Shown piece by piece: positions 1 to 10,597 of a stretch of DNA of 64,000 nt. Position 1 is the stretch's first letter. Every line of letters begins with the position of its first letter. The notes beneath the pieces are model-generated. The model was not told the origin of the DNA. It saw only the letters and a program-made list of their open reading frames with translations, and did not search any database. Position numbers and translations under genes: made by a program. The stretch comes from Cercophora sp. LCS_1 (lineage: Eukaryota; Ascomycota; Sordariomycetes; Sordariales; Lasiosphaeriaceae): NCBI GenBank assembly GCA_036250225.1, contig JAPZLL010000016.1, positions 682,001 through 746,000 of the forward strand, read 5' to 3'.

Positions 1-3
1 AAA

Positions 4-603
4 TCACAACCTCTCAACCCGTCCCATCTCAACCTCCGCCTCCTCCTCGCTATCCAAACTGGAACTCGACAACCGACTACTCCACCCCCTCTCCCTCTTC
101 GCCTCAACCCGTTCCACCTCCTCAACCCACGGCTCACCTCCCGCCTCCCAGATCCGCCACGCAGCCTCCTGCACCTTGGCGGGATCCCTCAAGTCCTGCA
201 CGGTGGGATCATCCCTCCAAAAGAGGAAAATCCGCCCAAACTGATCATATATCGCCTGGAGACGCGGCGCGCCGCAGTCGCATGACACGTCGCGGGTGAG
301 GATGGACAGGACGCTGTGGGTCGTGTTGCACGTCGCGCAAACCCAGTCGGCGGGAAACGAGTGGGGGATGACGGCGTTGTTGTTGGTGTCGGTTGCGTTG
401 CATGACCCGCAAAGGTCGTGGGCGCACGAGGTATGGGAACATCGGCGGACAAGTTGGGGTGCGGCAGCTGCTGATCTTGTGGACGACGGCGTCGTGGTGT
501 TGCATCGGCAGCATTGGTGGTTGTGGGGAGCGAATGGGGAGGTGGATTTGATCGAGGTGGGGGGCGTGGGGGGCCCGAGTTGGATGTTGGGGATAGGGTC
601 CAT
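4..603 (-). CDS. Small cysteine-rich zinc-ribbon-like protein
   Basis: A complete 199-residue intronless frame. Cysteine pairs run through the first half: HQCCRC near residue 30, a CSHTSCAHDLCGSC cluster near 55-68, WVCATC near 88 and a CDCG pair near 109. This spacing resembles the fungal 'probable double zinc ribbon' proteins, which are common in Pezizomycotina and have no assigned function. The C-terminal 60 residues are charged and serine/glutamate-rich, probably disordered. No signal peptide or membrane segment is visible, so it is probably intracellular and zinc-binding. The stop lies only 4 nt from the window edge. The family assignment rests on cysteine spacing alone. Confidence 0.6.
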   Translation of the reverse strand: MDPIPNIQLGPPTPPTSIKSTSPFAPHNHQCCRCNTTTPSSTRSAAAAPQLVRRCSHTSCAHDLCGSCNATDTNNNAVIPHSFPADWVCATCNTTHSVLSILTRDVSCDCGAPRLQAIYDQFGRIFLFWRDDPTVQDLRDPAKVQEAAWRIWEAGGEPWVEEVERVEAKRERGWSSRLSSSSLDSEEEAEVEMGRVERL

Positions 604-3120
604 TGTGATGATTGTGTGGAGGACTCGATCAGGATCAAGATTTCAGAGGGTTGGATGGACTTTGAGAGGGGAGTTTCGACAGCCTGAAGGTCGAAAAGGG
701 GGATTTGTGAGGATTAAAGGTGAGAGATGTCGGTCCAAGGGAGAAAAACCAAATTGTTGAGGCGTTGAGGAAGGCGGTCTGAACTTTTTGTGATCCCTGG
801 CACCCAAAGCCAAGGAAGGGGAGGAAAGGGATAGCTCCTTGGCTGATTTTATTCTGGAAATGCGGCAATAAGCGGCGGCGCAGTGGCTGGCATGGGGCAT
901 CCAAAGTAAATAAGATAAACTAGCCCGATTTGCTGACCTGGGTTGCTTGCTTGCTCGCTGGGGCGGAGCTAGGGCTGACGGACGGTGAGCGTGTAAGCAG
1001 ACCCGGGGAAGGAGCGCTTTATATCGGAGTTGTTGGTCTGCTCGGTCCCAGGCACCGGAGTTTCTTGAATGCGCCAACACGCAGCAGCAAATACCAATGG
1101 AAGATGCGATGATATCAGGAGCAAAATGTTTGACAGGGCAGATCGCGCGCATGCGTCGGGCCTACTTTGCTTTAGTACTTGGCGCCGGCCGAACCGGCTC
1201 CAGCGGTCGGGGCTGCGGAAGACTGAGATGTTGGGATTAGGTTTTCCACTTTTCCACAGCGCAAGTCGGGAACGCGCCCAGGGCTGGTCGTGGATGCCCT
1301 GTCCCAAGCGTGATCAGTTGACTTTGGCGAGAGTGGGCGTGGTGGGTCGTAATTGGCTCTCCCGGACTTCCCCTCTGCCCATCCCCGGCATCACTTGCTG
1401 GTCGCTGCCCCGCAGGCGAATGGTGACATGTTGCGCGCCGAGCCCGGCAGCAGTCGAGTTGCACAATGACAGCATTCCCGATCACAGCGATGCAGCCCGT
1501 CGAGATCAGCCCGGCGCGCCTAAGGAGAAAGCTGCTGGCTTATGATTTTGTCGATACGCCATGACACAGGCGCAACGTGTTGAGCGGGTCGCGGCTTGGC
1601 GACCGCACTGCTGGGAGCTGCGAGCCGTGAGCCGTGCCGTCAAGCAGTTGGGCTGCCAGATTGCCGAACGGGCTTGCTGCTGGGGAGGACAAAAATAGCA
1701 TGGAATTCGCTGTGGCAGAGATCCTGGAGCATGGGATTCTGTGGTGGCTCGGTCGGCTGGTGACATCGGAGCTTCACCTTGGCATCGAGGCTCGGAGACC
1801 GAGATTCGGCACCCCCCGGCGTTCCCCACCGATGAATGTCCCGAGTCGACTTCAACTTGGTTGTGGCTGTAAAGAGTAAAGAGGAGCTGACCTCTCCGAC
1901 CGAAAGTGAGATCCAATTCCCTGCGGTGCCATCGGGTGCCGAATGACTCTGCTCTGTTGGATCGGTAGTTTTCCCGGCAGAGGAGAGTCGCCCGCAAATG
2001 GAGTCGGATCTTTTGTCCCGGCAACCAACTGGTGTCATCGAGAAGTTCAGGGAAGCGTTGCAATCAACGAGATTGACTTTACACAGTCGGCGCCTTCCCG
2101 ATCGTGGCTTGATAGCTTATCTCAAGCTGTGTCCGTGGGGCGGGAGAAGCTCCAAGCTCTCCATGCTGCGTGCTCACACGAGGTACTCCATCATGCGCCT
2201 AGAAGCCCTGAAAAGCTTCCAGAACAAAACACGATAAAGAGTATGAGAAATTCCACGAGAGTGGCCAACCCAAGGTTTCACAAAAGCAGCCAGAGGCAAG
2301 AGGCAAGGACTCTGATACACAGCGCCTCGCGATAGCGCATCGGCCCGTGCAACGGTGGATCGAGGAACGTTTCCTCGTCTCGACCTTCCGATTTCCCCTC
2401 GTCAGCAAAGCTCTCCCATGAAGCGACATTCTCTTTTATCCGGCGTGATAGCCTTGGTAGATGGACATCCATCACTGCCCACTCTGTTACAACCTCTTGG
2501 CGCTTTAGCGACAACGTTTGACCCAGGCGATCTTCTTCCCCAGTTCCGCCAAGAAACGTCGCAGGTGCTTGTTTCCCCAATGCCGAGCCCACACCCACCA
2601 CTCTCCCGTCAAACTCACCACCGACGACCAGTTCGCCATCCCCAGCATCTTGAATCATTTACCATCTGAACCACTACCATTTTCAGCGTCTCACCAACGG
2701 GGTCCCTGTTTGAGAATGACTTCCCAGCATCCCAAAAAGAACAAGGATCGCCCGCTTCCCAATGCCTGGCCAAAAAAACCTTGGCTCACCCCCACCTCGC
2801 CCATGACCATGACCGTGAAGATCTGACGACGGGATGCGTGCAATTCGCCTCCCACCCCTAGCCATAATTACCATTTATGCCGCCTCAAGTATCTTGGGCC
2901 TTGTAGATCCTCTTTTTTCTCACCTCACTTCAACTTTATCCTCCTTCGAACTTCGTGATCCTCACCGAGCTGGTCTCTTGCATTCTCACGAGTCTGGATA
3001 CTCTCTTCTTGATCAAATTCCATTCTTTGACCAGTTGTCTTCTCGGCCAACGTCTCCTCGGCCGATTCCACGTTTCCACTGCTCGCAATTCCACTTCGCA
3101 AGTACGCGACCACCGAAACA
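604..3120. other. Intergenic, 2.5 kb, no gene recognised
   Basis: This lies between the divergent starts of the zinc-ribbon gene and the secreted-protein gene. Open frames here are short, overlap on both strands and carry no recognisable domain. The last 250 bases are pyrimidine-rich, as expected for a fungal 5' leader. Confidence 0.5.
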
Positions 3121-3740
3121 ATGAAGCTCGCCCTCCTCCTCCTGACAACCCCCCTCATCCTCGCCATCCCCCTCAACATCAACCTAGGCGCGTACTCCCC
3201 CGCCCTAGTCGTAGGCGATGGCGCCATCGAATTCGAAGGCGCCGAGACAGCCGCGACGACGACCCGTCCGCAGTCCTTTTCCGCGCCGCAAGCGTTTGTA
3301 GCGCCCCAGGCAGCGTCCGCTCCGCTTGAGCAGGAGGCTTCGGCTCCAGTACGTATTCCCTTTTTTCTTTATCACCCTCACTCTTTTCCCGTTTCTTGTC
3401 CATGTATCGTATCCATGTATCCCTCTCCTGTCCTCTCCCGTCACCCGTATACTTCACTTCCCCCGGCACCCTCAATTTATAAAATACACACTCCGTGTTT
3501 AGACCACCGCTCATTGACCAGTAAAATCCCCAGGAACCTCCCACCCCACGACCGACCAAAGTTCTCGAGCCGCGCGACCTAGCCGGTTTCGACAAAGCGC
3601 TACGATACGCCGAAGTCGGGCTCGAAAAGGGACCCGATATCCAGCTGGGCACTGGAGCGGGGGGGTCCGGCGTTGGCGTCATTGTTGATAACAATCAGGC
3701 TGCGAGGGTCGGTGGGGTTGTTGTTGTTACGCCGCGGTAG
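3121..3740 (+). CDS. Small secreted protein, one intron
   Basis: Two exons, 3121-3348 and 3534-3740, separated by a 185-nt intron with a GTACGT donor and a CCCAG acceptor, phase 0, give 144 residues. The first 16-17 residues (MKLALLLLTTPLILA) form a clear signal peptide. The mature protein starts with an alanine/proline-rich segment (repeated SAPQA/VAPQ-like units) and continues in exon 2 with a glycine/valine-rich tail ending VVVVTPR. There are no cysteines after the signal, so it is not a typical disulphide-rich effector. The splice keeps the frame open across sequence that would otherwise hit stops, which supports the model. I do not recognise the family. It may be a cell-wall or extracellular protein. 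Confidence 0.7.
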
Positions 3741-4029
3741 GAACGTGCAGAGGGAGGGTGTGGAGGATATGGAGTTTTGGTTCGGAGTTGGGTTCTATTA
3801 AGCTTGGTTCGGCTGGCTTGGATAGATTGCAATGGATATCTCGTCACAAGTAGCTTGTTTTTCTATGAATCTTCTTTCAAGGCCGCGAGGCCGGGCACGT
3901 AGCCCCTATCTATCATTTTGGCAAGAAATACTCCCAACGCCTTGCTCCAGGGGTATCACTACAAAAACAAAAATTCCCACCGCACCGCCCACTTTCCACC
4001 GCCCACCGGGGAGTTTGACCCGTCCCTCC

Positions 4030-6471
4030 CTACTCATCGTAGTCTTCGCCGTCGTTGTCCGACGCGAACGGGTCAAACTCCCCCTGCCCGTAGGCCTCCT
4101 CCTCCTCCGGCTCCACCACCTCCTCCCCGTTCTCCTCTTCCTCCACCTCCTCATCCTCATCCTCCCCCGCCGCCGCAGCAGGGCCACTCGTCGAGGGCGC
4201 CATCGTGGTGGCCACCCCAGACGACGACGCCTGCCCGCGGACGACGGGTTCGGCCGCCTCCTCGTCCCCCTCACTCTCGCTCCCTCCCTCGCTGGGAGCC
4301 ACGCTCCGCGACGCAACCGAGTTGGTGCCGCCGGTGCTACCGGGGCCGGTCTTTGATAGGTCGAAGACCTGACCAAGCTTGGTGTAGTCTAGCTTGGTGG
4401 TGACTCCCCGCACGCGCATCATGTTGATGGCGGCTTCTTCCGCCGATTCCGCAGGCCCCGCCTGGCCCTCGCCGATGCGCGGCTTCTTGGTGCGGTTGCG
4501 CCGTTGCTTGGGCGGGCCGTTGGCGTTCATTTTTGACTCAAAGATCTTTTGCTGGCAGTGGCGCATGTACTCCTTGTTGTGGTTGGCCCAGATCAACTCT
4601 TTGACCCGGGCCTCTTCCTCGCCAAGGCGGCAGAACTCGACCTCGGGATCGTCCTTAAACTCATCCTCGTGGACGATGGCGTCCTCGCAAACATACTTCT
4701 CCGAGTAGTAGACGATCTTGGGCGGGCCAACCGGTTGCGCGGGAGCCTCAGGCTCGGTCTCGGCGTTCTCCTGGGCGTCGGTGGCTTCGTTCGTCTCGGC
4801 GCCGGCATTCTCAGCAGCCTTCTCCTTCTCCTTGGCGGCAGCAGCAGCTTGGGCAGCGGCCTCCTGAGCACGCGTCTCCTCGGCTACTTCGTCCGACGCA
4901 GTCAAAAAGCGCGGGTCGTGGAGATGCTCCTTCATCTGCTCCTCCAGCAGCTTCTCATCCGCCTCCCAAGCCGCGTCGATGTTTAAAGTCTTCTTGCCAT
5001 TCTTCTCTGCGATGCCGGTTGCTGTGCCGTTGTTGTTCTTGCGCTTCTTGACAGGCATTTTGACGATGCCCTGTGCAGCGGCCATGGCCATCTCACTGGT
5101 GGGACCCAAGTCGTCTTCGGATTCTTCATCATCCTCATCACCGTACCCGCCGGCAAGAGCCGCTAGCATGTTCTCCTCATTCTCGTCAGAGTCGCCATTA
5201 GCGACTGCGCGGCCGGAGGCAATCACAGCTTCTTCTTCTTCATCACGAGCAGAGCCAGATGCGGTGGCTCTCTGGGGAATGGGAGGCACAACGAAGCCAT
5301 CCTTGTCGACGTTAGGGGCAGTCGTCGTAGTACCGCTGGCGTTGTCTGCGCTAACGTCGCGGGCCTTACGCTTGCGCGACTTTCCGTGCTTCTCCTTCCA
5401 CTCGTCCGTCTGCTTGTAGACAAATGGGGGGTCGTGGCTGCTCTCAAGGAAGTCGTTCTCGTGGAAATCGCTAATGGTCATCTGAGCAGAGGGCACATTG
5501 GCAAACTCTTGCATACGCTCGGTGATGGTGGCCTCGGTGACTTTGGCGATGTAGACAACCTCCCTGACTGTGCGACGGTAGTTGTGGGCGCGTGCGGCAA
5601 GGATAATGGCGGCACCACAAACGCCTGCGGGACGACGGCCGTGAGTGATGTTGTCTTTGCGCATTCTCGCGGCGATACGCACGGCTGACTCGGCAACCCG
5701 ATTGGTGTCGTTGTAGAATTCGAGCTTGCTGGCAAAGCGGAAGATGAGATCCTCATAGATGATAGGCCTGGTGCCCTCCTCAACATTGGGGAATCTCGAG
5801 AGTAAATTCTTGTAGTCGCGACCGAGAAGGAAAACGTCCACCTTGAGAATGTCGGCAAAGTCGATCAGCATAACCCTATTGCTGCTCTCCTTGCGACACT
5901 CTGCGTAGAGACAGATGGCGGCAACGTTTGCGGTGCGACGACCCTGAACGAAATTGTTCATGGCGGCGATCTTGTATGTGCGCATGGCTGACTCGACCAG
6001 GTTCAACGGCAGCCTCATATGATGAACCCACTGTGAGACTTGGCTCTTGACATCGCGTAGAGTGCGCTCTCTGGCCTCGTTTCCGCTGCCTGCGACACGA
6101 CGAAAGGCGTAACCACTTCCGCTAGGACGAACGCCACCCTGGTCGGCAGCGACAAAATTGCCTTGGACCACAGCAGCACCATTGGAAGCCTCTCCGAAAG
6201 TAACCTCGGCGACAATGTTGGTCTCGCTAGCAACGGCGCCGCAGGTCTGGCAGGTACCGTCTTCGACTCTGGGGTTCTTGCACGTCTTGTTGGGGCAAGA
6301 GAAACGACGGCCTCCAGCGGCGAGTCCGGCTGAGTTGGCGACTGAACCAGCGACTGATGCCTCTCGGGTACGGCGCTCGCGGGAATTCTCTTCGCGGTTC
6401 ATGATACGCCGAACAGGGTTGACCTTCTTCGGCTTCCCCTTGCCGCTGCCGGTCTTGATATGGGGCGCCAT
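4030..6471 (-). CDS. BRF1: Transcription factor IIIB subunit BRF1
   Basis: An intronless 813-residue protein. BRF1 bridges TFIIIC, TBP and RNA polymerase III to start tRNA and 5S transcription in the nucleus. Visible in order: a basic N-terminal extension of about 57 residues; a TFIIB-type zinc ribbon with C59, C64, C74 and C77; the family-typical linker EVTFGE...GAAVVQGNF; two cyclin folds (about 130-330) carrying NNFVQGRRTANVAAICLY and the second-repeat match GRRPAGVCGAAIILAAR; then a long acidic, low-complexity C-terminal half that contains the TBP-binding region (PKIVYYSEKYVCED... onward). The extension before the zinc ribbon is longer than in yeast BRF1, where the ribbon is close to residue 1. 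Its nearest neighbour is convergent, the secreted-protein gene. Confidence 0.95.
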   Translation of the reverse strand: MAPHIKTGSGKGKPKKVNPVRRIMNREENSRERRTREASVAGSVANSAGLAAGGRRFSCPNKTCKNPRVEDGTCQTCGAVASETNIVAEVTFGEASNGAAVVQGNFVAADQGGVRPSGSGYAFRRVAGSGNEARERTLRDVKSQVSQWVHHMRLPLNLVESAMRTYKIAAMNNFVQGRRTANVAAICLYAECRKESSNRVMLIDFADILKVDVFLLGRDYKNLLSRFPNVEEGTRPIIYEDLIFRFASKLEFYNDTNRVAESAVRIAARMRKDNITHGRRPAGVCGAAIILAARAHNYRRTVREVVYIAKVTEATITERMQEFANVPSAQMTISDFHENDFLESSHDPPFVYKQTDEWKEKHGKSRKRKARDVSADNASGTTTTAPNVDKDGFVVPPIPQRATASGSARDEEEEAVIASGRAVANGDSDENEENMLAALAGGYGDEDDEESEDDLGPTSEMAMAAAQGIVKMPVKKRKNNNGTATGIAEKNGKKTLNIDAAWEADEKLLEEQMKEHLHDPRFLTASDEVAEETRAQEAAAQAAAAAKEKEKAAENAGAETNEATDAQENAETEPEAPAQPVGPPKIVYYSEKYVCEDAIVHEDEFKDDPEVEFCRLGEEEARVKELIWANHNKEYMRHCQQKIFESKMNANGPPKQRRNRTKKPRIGEGQAGPAESAEEAAINMMRVRGVTTKLDYTKLGQVFDLSKTGPGSTGGTNSVASRSVAPSEGGSESEGDEEAAEPVVRGQASSSGVATTMAPSTSGPAAAAGEDEDEEVEEEENGEEVVEPEEEEAYGQGEFDPFASDNDGEDYDE

Positions 6472-7425
6472 TGCGAGAGTGTCCGATGACTGACAAGCTT
6501 GGCAGTGTAATCAGTGTCGTGAAATCTAGAAGTAAAGAAAGCGAAGTCCAGGACGAGAGAAGGCGAAAAGCCGGAGTGAGAATGTAAAGGTAAAGGTGCG
6601 TCAAGCAGTCTTGGTGATCTAAGGAGGCGCGCGACGCGACTGCATGGATGGATCTTGAGGTGGGCCGCGATGGAGCACTGAAGGTGGTTGATTGCAGAGT
6701 TCGTCGCCCACCACGGCGGGGAAAGAGGTGCAGTTGGGTCAATGTGCCTCGGGAGGCGAGAGAGAAAGAAAGGAAGCCGTTGCGAACTGAAGAAGATTAT
6801 CGCGAAGGCAGTGAAAGACGTCTTCGAGAGGCTTATCGTGATGCGAAGCCGTGTAAGACGATTGGTGAGATGGTGGTTGCGCGGAAGAGCGGAAGACGAT
6901 ACTGGCAGTCACGAAGTTCGCGAAGTTGGCTTGGAGGGGTAAAAATTTCAGAATGGATGGCCGAGTGGGCAGCGCAGACAGTCAAAGCTCGGACCAGCCC
7001 ACAAAATGAGTCAGTTGCCTGCGTTCAATTCGGGTTGCGACTGGAATTTTTAATTTTCGCGACGGACAAAGCAGAGTCCCGCAATGCCTCCTCCATCACC
7101 AACAGCATTTCAGCAACCTCAAGAAGCCGCGAACCAGCTATTCCGTAACTCGTAACGCTCAGAAGGATTCCATCACGCAATCCAATGCATCGGCTTCGCA
7201 TCCGCCCTGGCAAAACATCGGGGGCTCGCTGGACTGCCGGGCCGTTCCCCGCATCATGGAAACACAATAGGCAGCTCCGAGCTCTTCACCAGCTCCGCAG
7301 CATGTGCGCCGCCCTAGTGCAGACTATCTATATCTTGCCCGAGCTGCCCGTGGTGATAAACTGCGTGCCTTCCTCCCCAACACTCACTTCTCAAACCACC
7401 ACCTGATCCCTCTCCAAATTACAAA
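6472..7425. other. Divergent intergenic region BRF1 / DUF1349 gene
   Basis: This holds the promoters of both divergent genes. Purine-rich on the BRF1 side, pyrimidine-rich just before 7426. I see no coding signal. A tRNA A-box-like string near 6958 has no matching partner. Confidence 0.5.
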
Positions 7426-8054
7426 ATGACATCACACAATCTCTCCGCCGCCCCAGGCACCGACATCTGGCGCAAGCCCCCTCACACCAATGTCTACAAT
7501 GGTACTCGTCTCATTCATGTTCCTATAGCCAACAACTAACACCCCCAGCGCCCACAACCCCCCTCTCCCATGGCCCCCTCCCAACCTTCCTCTCCGCCCG
7601 CGCGTCCTTCTCCTTCCCCTACTCCCAACAATACGACCAAGCCGGTCTCCTGCTCACCTTCCAACCTCTCTCTTCTCCCCTGTCACCCCCACCGAAATGG
7701 ATCAAAACCGGCATCGAGTTCTACAACGGCAAACCCATGCTGTCGACCGTGGCCACCGATCGCTGGGCAGACTGGAGCGTTACACCCCTACCCACCGCCT
7801 CTGAGGCACCAGCCAGCGAGCAATGGACAACGATCTCCATCGAAAAAGGCGGTGACGAACACGGCACCAGCCTCTGGGTTTATCACATCCTGGATGATGA
7901 GACCAAGATCCCCCTGAGGGAGATTTGCTGGGTGTATGGAGACAACCCGGAGACGTGGGAGATTGGCGTTGAGATTATGGCTGCCAGGCCGAGCAAGGAG
8001 GGGGGAGATTTGAGTGTACGGGTGGAGGGGGCTGAGGTGAAGTGGTCACAGTAA
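7426..8054 (+). CDS. DUF1349 family protein
   Basis: Two exons, 7426-7501 and 7549-8054, joined across a 47-nt intron (GTACTC donor, CTAAC branch, CCCAG acceptor), give 193 residues. The family signature is clear: a strand ending in FPYSQQYDQAGLLL, then WIKTGIEFYNGKPMLSTV and the tryptophan motif DRWADWSV, then ICWVYG...WEIGVEIMAARP. DUF1349 proteins adopt a concanavalin-A-like beta-sandwich fold. Bacterial members sit in carbohydrate loci, but the fungal ones have no defined activity. There is no signal peptide, so it is probably cytosolic. The start was chosen because the first exon supplies the N-terminal strand (DIWRKPPHTNVYN) and ends at a good donor. Confidence 0.88.
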
Positions 8055-9610
8055 TCTGTACCCGACATTGCAGGTTGAAGGCACATATTAGAGAGAGGAT
8101 ATCACACCATGAAAATTGAGGCGGCCGATATTGTATATTGCATTAACTGGCCGTCCCAAGCGGGGATGCGCAGAGAGAGTGAAGGCGCTATCTGATTTGT
8201 AGTGTGGGACAATTTCCCTTTGTTCAAGAAAAGAAAACGGTCGTAACATCATCATCAGTCGTCATGATAACACAAGAAAAAATAACATGTGTTGTGTGTG
8301 TTCATGTAAGCCGCCTTGCTTGTGTCGTTTCTCTGCGTGAGAAATAAGCAGGTACCAATTTGCAGGCTCCGTGTTTGTCAACCCAACGGTTAACCCAAAT
8401 CATCCCTTTCCGTGTGTCCTGTCCTGTCCCGTCCTATCCCGCGCGTTGTTTGACAAATGAAAAGGGGTTGTTCAAGTGAGAGGAGTTGATCATCCCTCTC
8501 CTTCAGGGTTTCCAGTCTTGTTGTAGTGTATCCCGTGTTTCTCCCTTTCCCAAACAAAAAACTCCTTGAACAAAAAGCTGAGATGGTCTCAACGCCTCCT
8601 ATCCCCAGAGTGAAGAGCCAGCTGAGGATGGCAAGATGGATGGCGCGTGGAAAAACAATAAAAGCAGAAAAACGATGGCGACAACAGTGACACACGTTTG
8701 GGTTCCAGGTTGAGTACGAAAAGATGGAGGGTGTCCAGAGAGTTTGCGGCCAGAAAAACGACGTGTTTTTTTTGTCTTGTCGTCGATTCTCTTATTAAGT
8801 AAATCCGGACGGTGAGTGAAGAAGAAAGCTGTCTCGATCCCTTCCCTGATTCCGCAAAAAAAAACCCTTCCTTCCCTTTTTCCCTGGTGTTTCTTTTTTT
8901 TTTCTTGTTGCTTGCTTTGCTTCTGTGTGTTTGCCTGGTGTGTGTGTCCACAGCTTCCAAACGATCAATCTCGACCAGGATATCAATCTGAGCTGGACCC
9001 AAACAAACCCCAAAAACAGAGAAAAAAACGCCGGTCCAAGGGACAAAAAGTTCCCTTCCCTTCAAAAACCAAGTTCCAACATCCCGAGGTATCGCGCATA
9101 AAAAACAAGAGAACACAGCAACATGAAAACGACTGGGGAGAGTAGAGGGGGAACACTATCGGGGGGTCTGCATGTCGTCTTCCTGCGGCCCTTGCTCAAC
9201 CATACGTGTCCTGGCAAAATTAAGTGAAATCCCCCTCCCACTCCGGAATCTTGTATCAAAAATTGGTCGGCCAAACCTCGTGAGAAGTGAAAGATTTTCC
9301 ATGTGAAAATGAAGCATCTCCCAAATGGGGTTTCCAATCTTGATGCATGAGGGGAGCTTGGACGAGAGCAAAGACGCCCCAGAACGCCAGAAAACACCGC
9401 AAGCAAGGAGCAGAGAAGACGCAGACCCTGATTCGTTCAACCCAAGACCCTTTGATCCCACAAGCCAAAAACACATCGCTTCCAACGCATTCCCGTTCCT
9501 TTTGCGCCTTCAGAACACCAGAAAACCTGTTCGTACATTGCCGTTGTGCAGAGCCGATGAGGCCGAGTCGCAAGCAACCCGGCTTACAACAACCAGCCAG
9601 GGCTACCCAT
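8055..9610. other. Convergent intergenic region, 1.5 kb
   Basis: This holds the 3' ends of the DUF1349 gene and the BTB gene. It contains homopolymer T and A runs around 8765-8900 and no credible gene. Confidence 0.5.
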
Positions 9611-10597
9611 TCAGATGGTCTTCGGGGTACGAGCATTGCTCGCGTCGATGACGTCGTCGAGGTGGTTGCACATGGCGACAAACAGGTCGAAGAACAGCTT
9701 CCCGCTTCCCTCACCGTACACGTCGCTGCCGCATTTTTCCATCTCGGCCTGCATGGTACCGCTCCGCTTGAAGGTCTTGCGGCACCGGATGATGAGCGCC
9801 AAGTAATGCGCGCGCAGGCGGCTGTCCGAGTCGGGTGTGTGTGCGTAGCAGTACTGGGCGCTGCGGAGGATGGTGCCGACATCAATGCCCGACTGCAATC
9901 CTTGCTTCCTCAGCGCCAACTTCTTGAGCTCCTCCAGCCCGTAGCGGTCCGCGGCGCAGTAGATGACCGTGTCGCGGAGCAGGTGCTGGCCGATGCTCGA
10001 GAGATACACCGTCGCCTCGACAGCCGAGGGGGTCTGGGGCGATTGGCCTGCGCGGCCGCCGCCGATATTGGGTGAGTCGTGAATCGTCGGGGAGGTATGG
10101 GGCGTGCCCCGACGGGGGAGCGCGTCCTCGAGTTCCCAAGAGTTGCGGTGCTTGTTGTGCAGCAAGCGGGGGTAGTAGTCGCCCTTGTAGAGATACTCGA
10201 GAATCGCGCTGAAAACCTCGGGCTCCTCGTCTGGGAGCGCGATCCGTTTGTTTTGCGCATCGAGGTAGTTGCCACGCAGCACCTTCTGGAAGAAGGGCGC
10301 CTGGCAGAGTACGTCCTCGTGCGCCGCAAAGAGTCGGCCTTCGTGGCCCACCGTGAGCGTGACGATGGGCGACGGCGCGAGGGACTTGTCGCTTATCCTC
10401 GCCTGGCTCGCGGTCATGCGCGAGGAATCCTCGCCGCCGAGCGACCGTTGCAGCTTCGACACCTTCTGGGGATCCCGCACGGAGCCCTTCTTCATCAGCC
10501 TCGCAGACTTGTCCACTCGATGTTGCGAATCCATGGTCGGCGCGGCCTCTCGCTGGGAGGAGCCGCCTTCGCGGGATCGGAACGAGCGCTTGAACAT
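9611..10597 (-). CDS. BTB/POZ domain protein
   Basis: A 328-residue intronless protein if translation starts at the ATG at 10597 (MFKRSFRSREGG). The frame continues upstream only through a non-ATG codon. After a basic, serine-rich N-terminus, residues about 75-240 match a BTB/POZ fold: a strand IVTLTVGHEGRLFAAHEDVL, then APFFQKVLRGNY, then a strand ending IALPDEEPEVFSAILEYLY. A 60-residue Gly/Pro/Ser insertion precedes the later helices (YGLEELKKLALRKQ). BTB domains mediate dimerisation and Cullin-3 binding; fungal proteins of this simple type are mostly uncharacterised. There is no kelch, MATH or zinc-finger partner domain. Confidence 0.85.
   Translation of the reverse strand: MFKRSFRSREGGSSQREAAPTMDSQHRVDKSARLMKKGSVRDPQKVSKLQRSLGGEDSSRMTASQARISDKSLAPSPIVTLTVGHEGRLFAAHEDVLCQAPFFQKVLRGNYLDAQNKRIALPDEEPEVFSAILEYLYKGDYYPRLLHNKHRNSWELEDALPRRGTPHTSPTIHDSPNIGGGRAGQSPQTPSAVEATVYLSSIGQHLLRDTVIYCAADRYGLEELKKLALRKQGLQSGIDVGTILRSAQYCYAHTPDSDSRLRAHYLALIIRCRKTFKRSGTMQAEMEKCGSDVYGEGSGKLFFDLFVAMCNHLDDVIDASNARTPKTI

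Noticed and set aside
1069..2669. Several overlapping frames of 80-185 codons on both strands
   Set aside because: None has a domain, a consistent start or splice sites; they overlap one another on opposite strands.
3738..3902. 53 open codons after the TAG of the secreted-protein gene, as in the E2 and coiled-coil genes
   Set aside because: Codon third positions show no bias there, the peptide looks random, and 53 open codons are not rare by chance.
6951..7045. TGGCCGAGTGG resembles the A box of tRNA-Leu/Ser, with a GTTCAATTC string downstream
   Set aside because: The putative acceptor and T-stem halves do not pair, and the spacing fits neither tRNA class.
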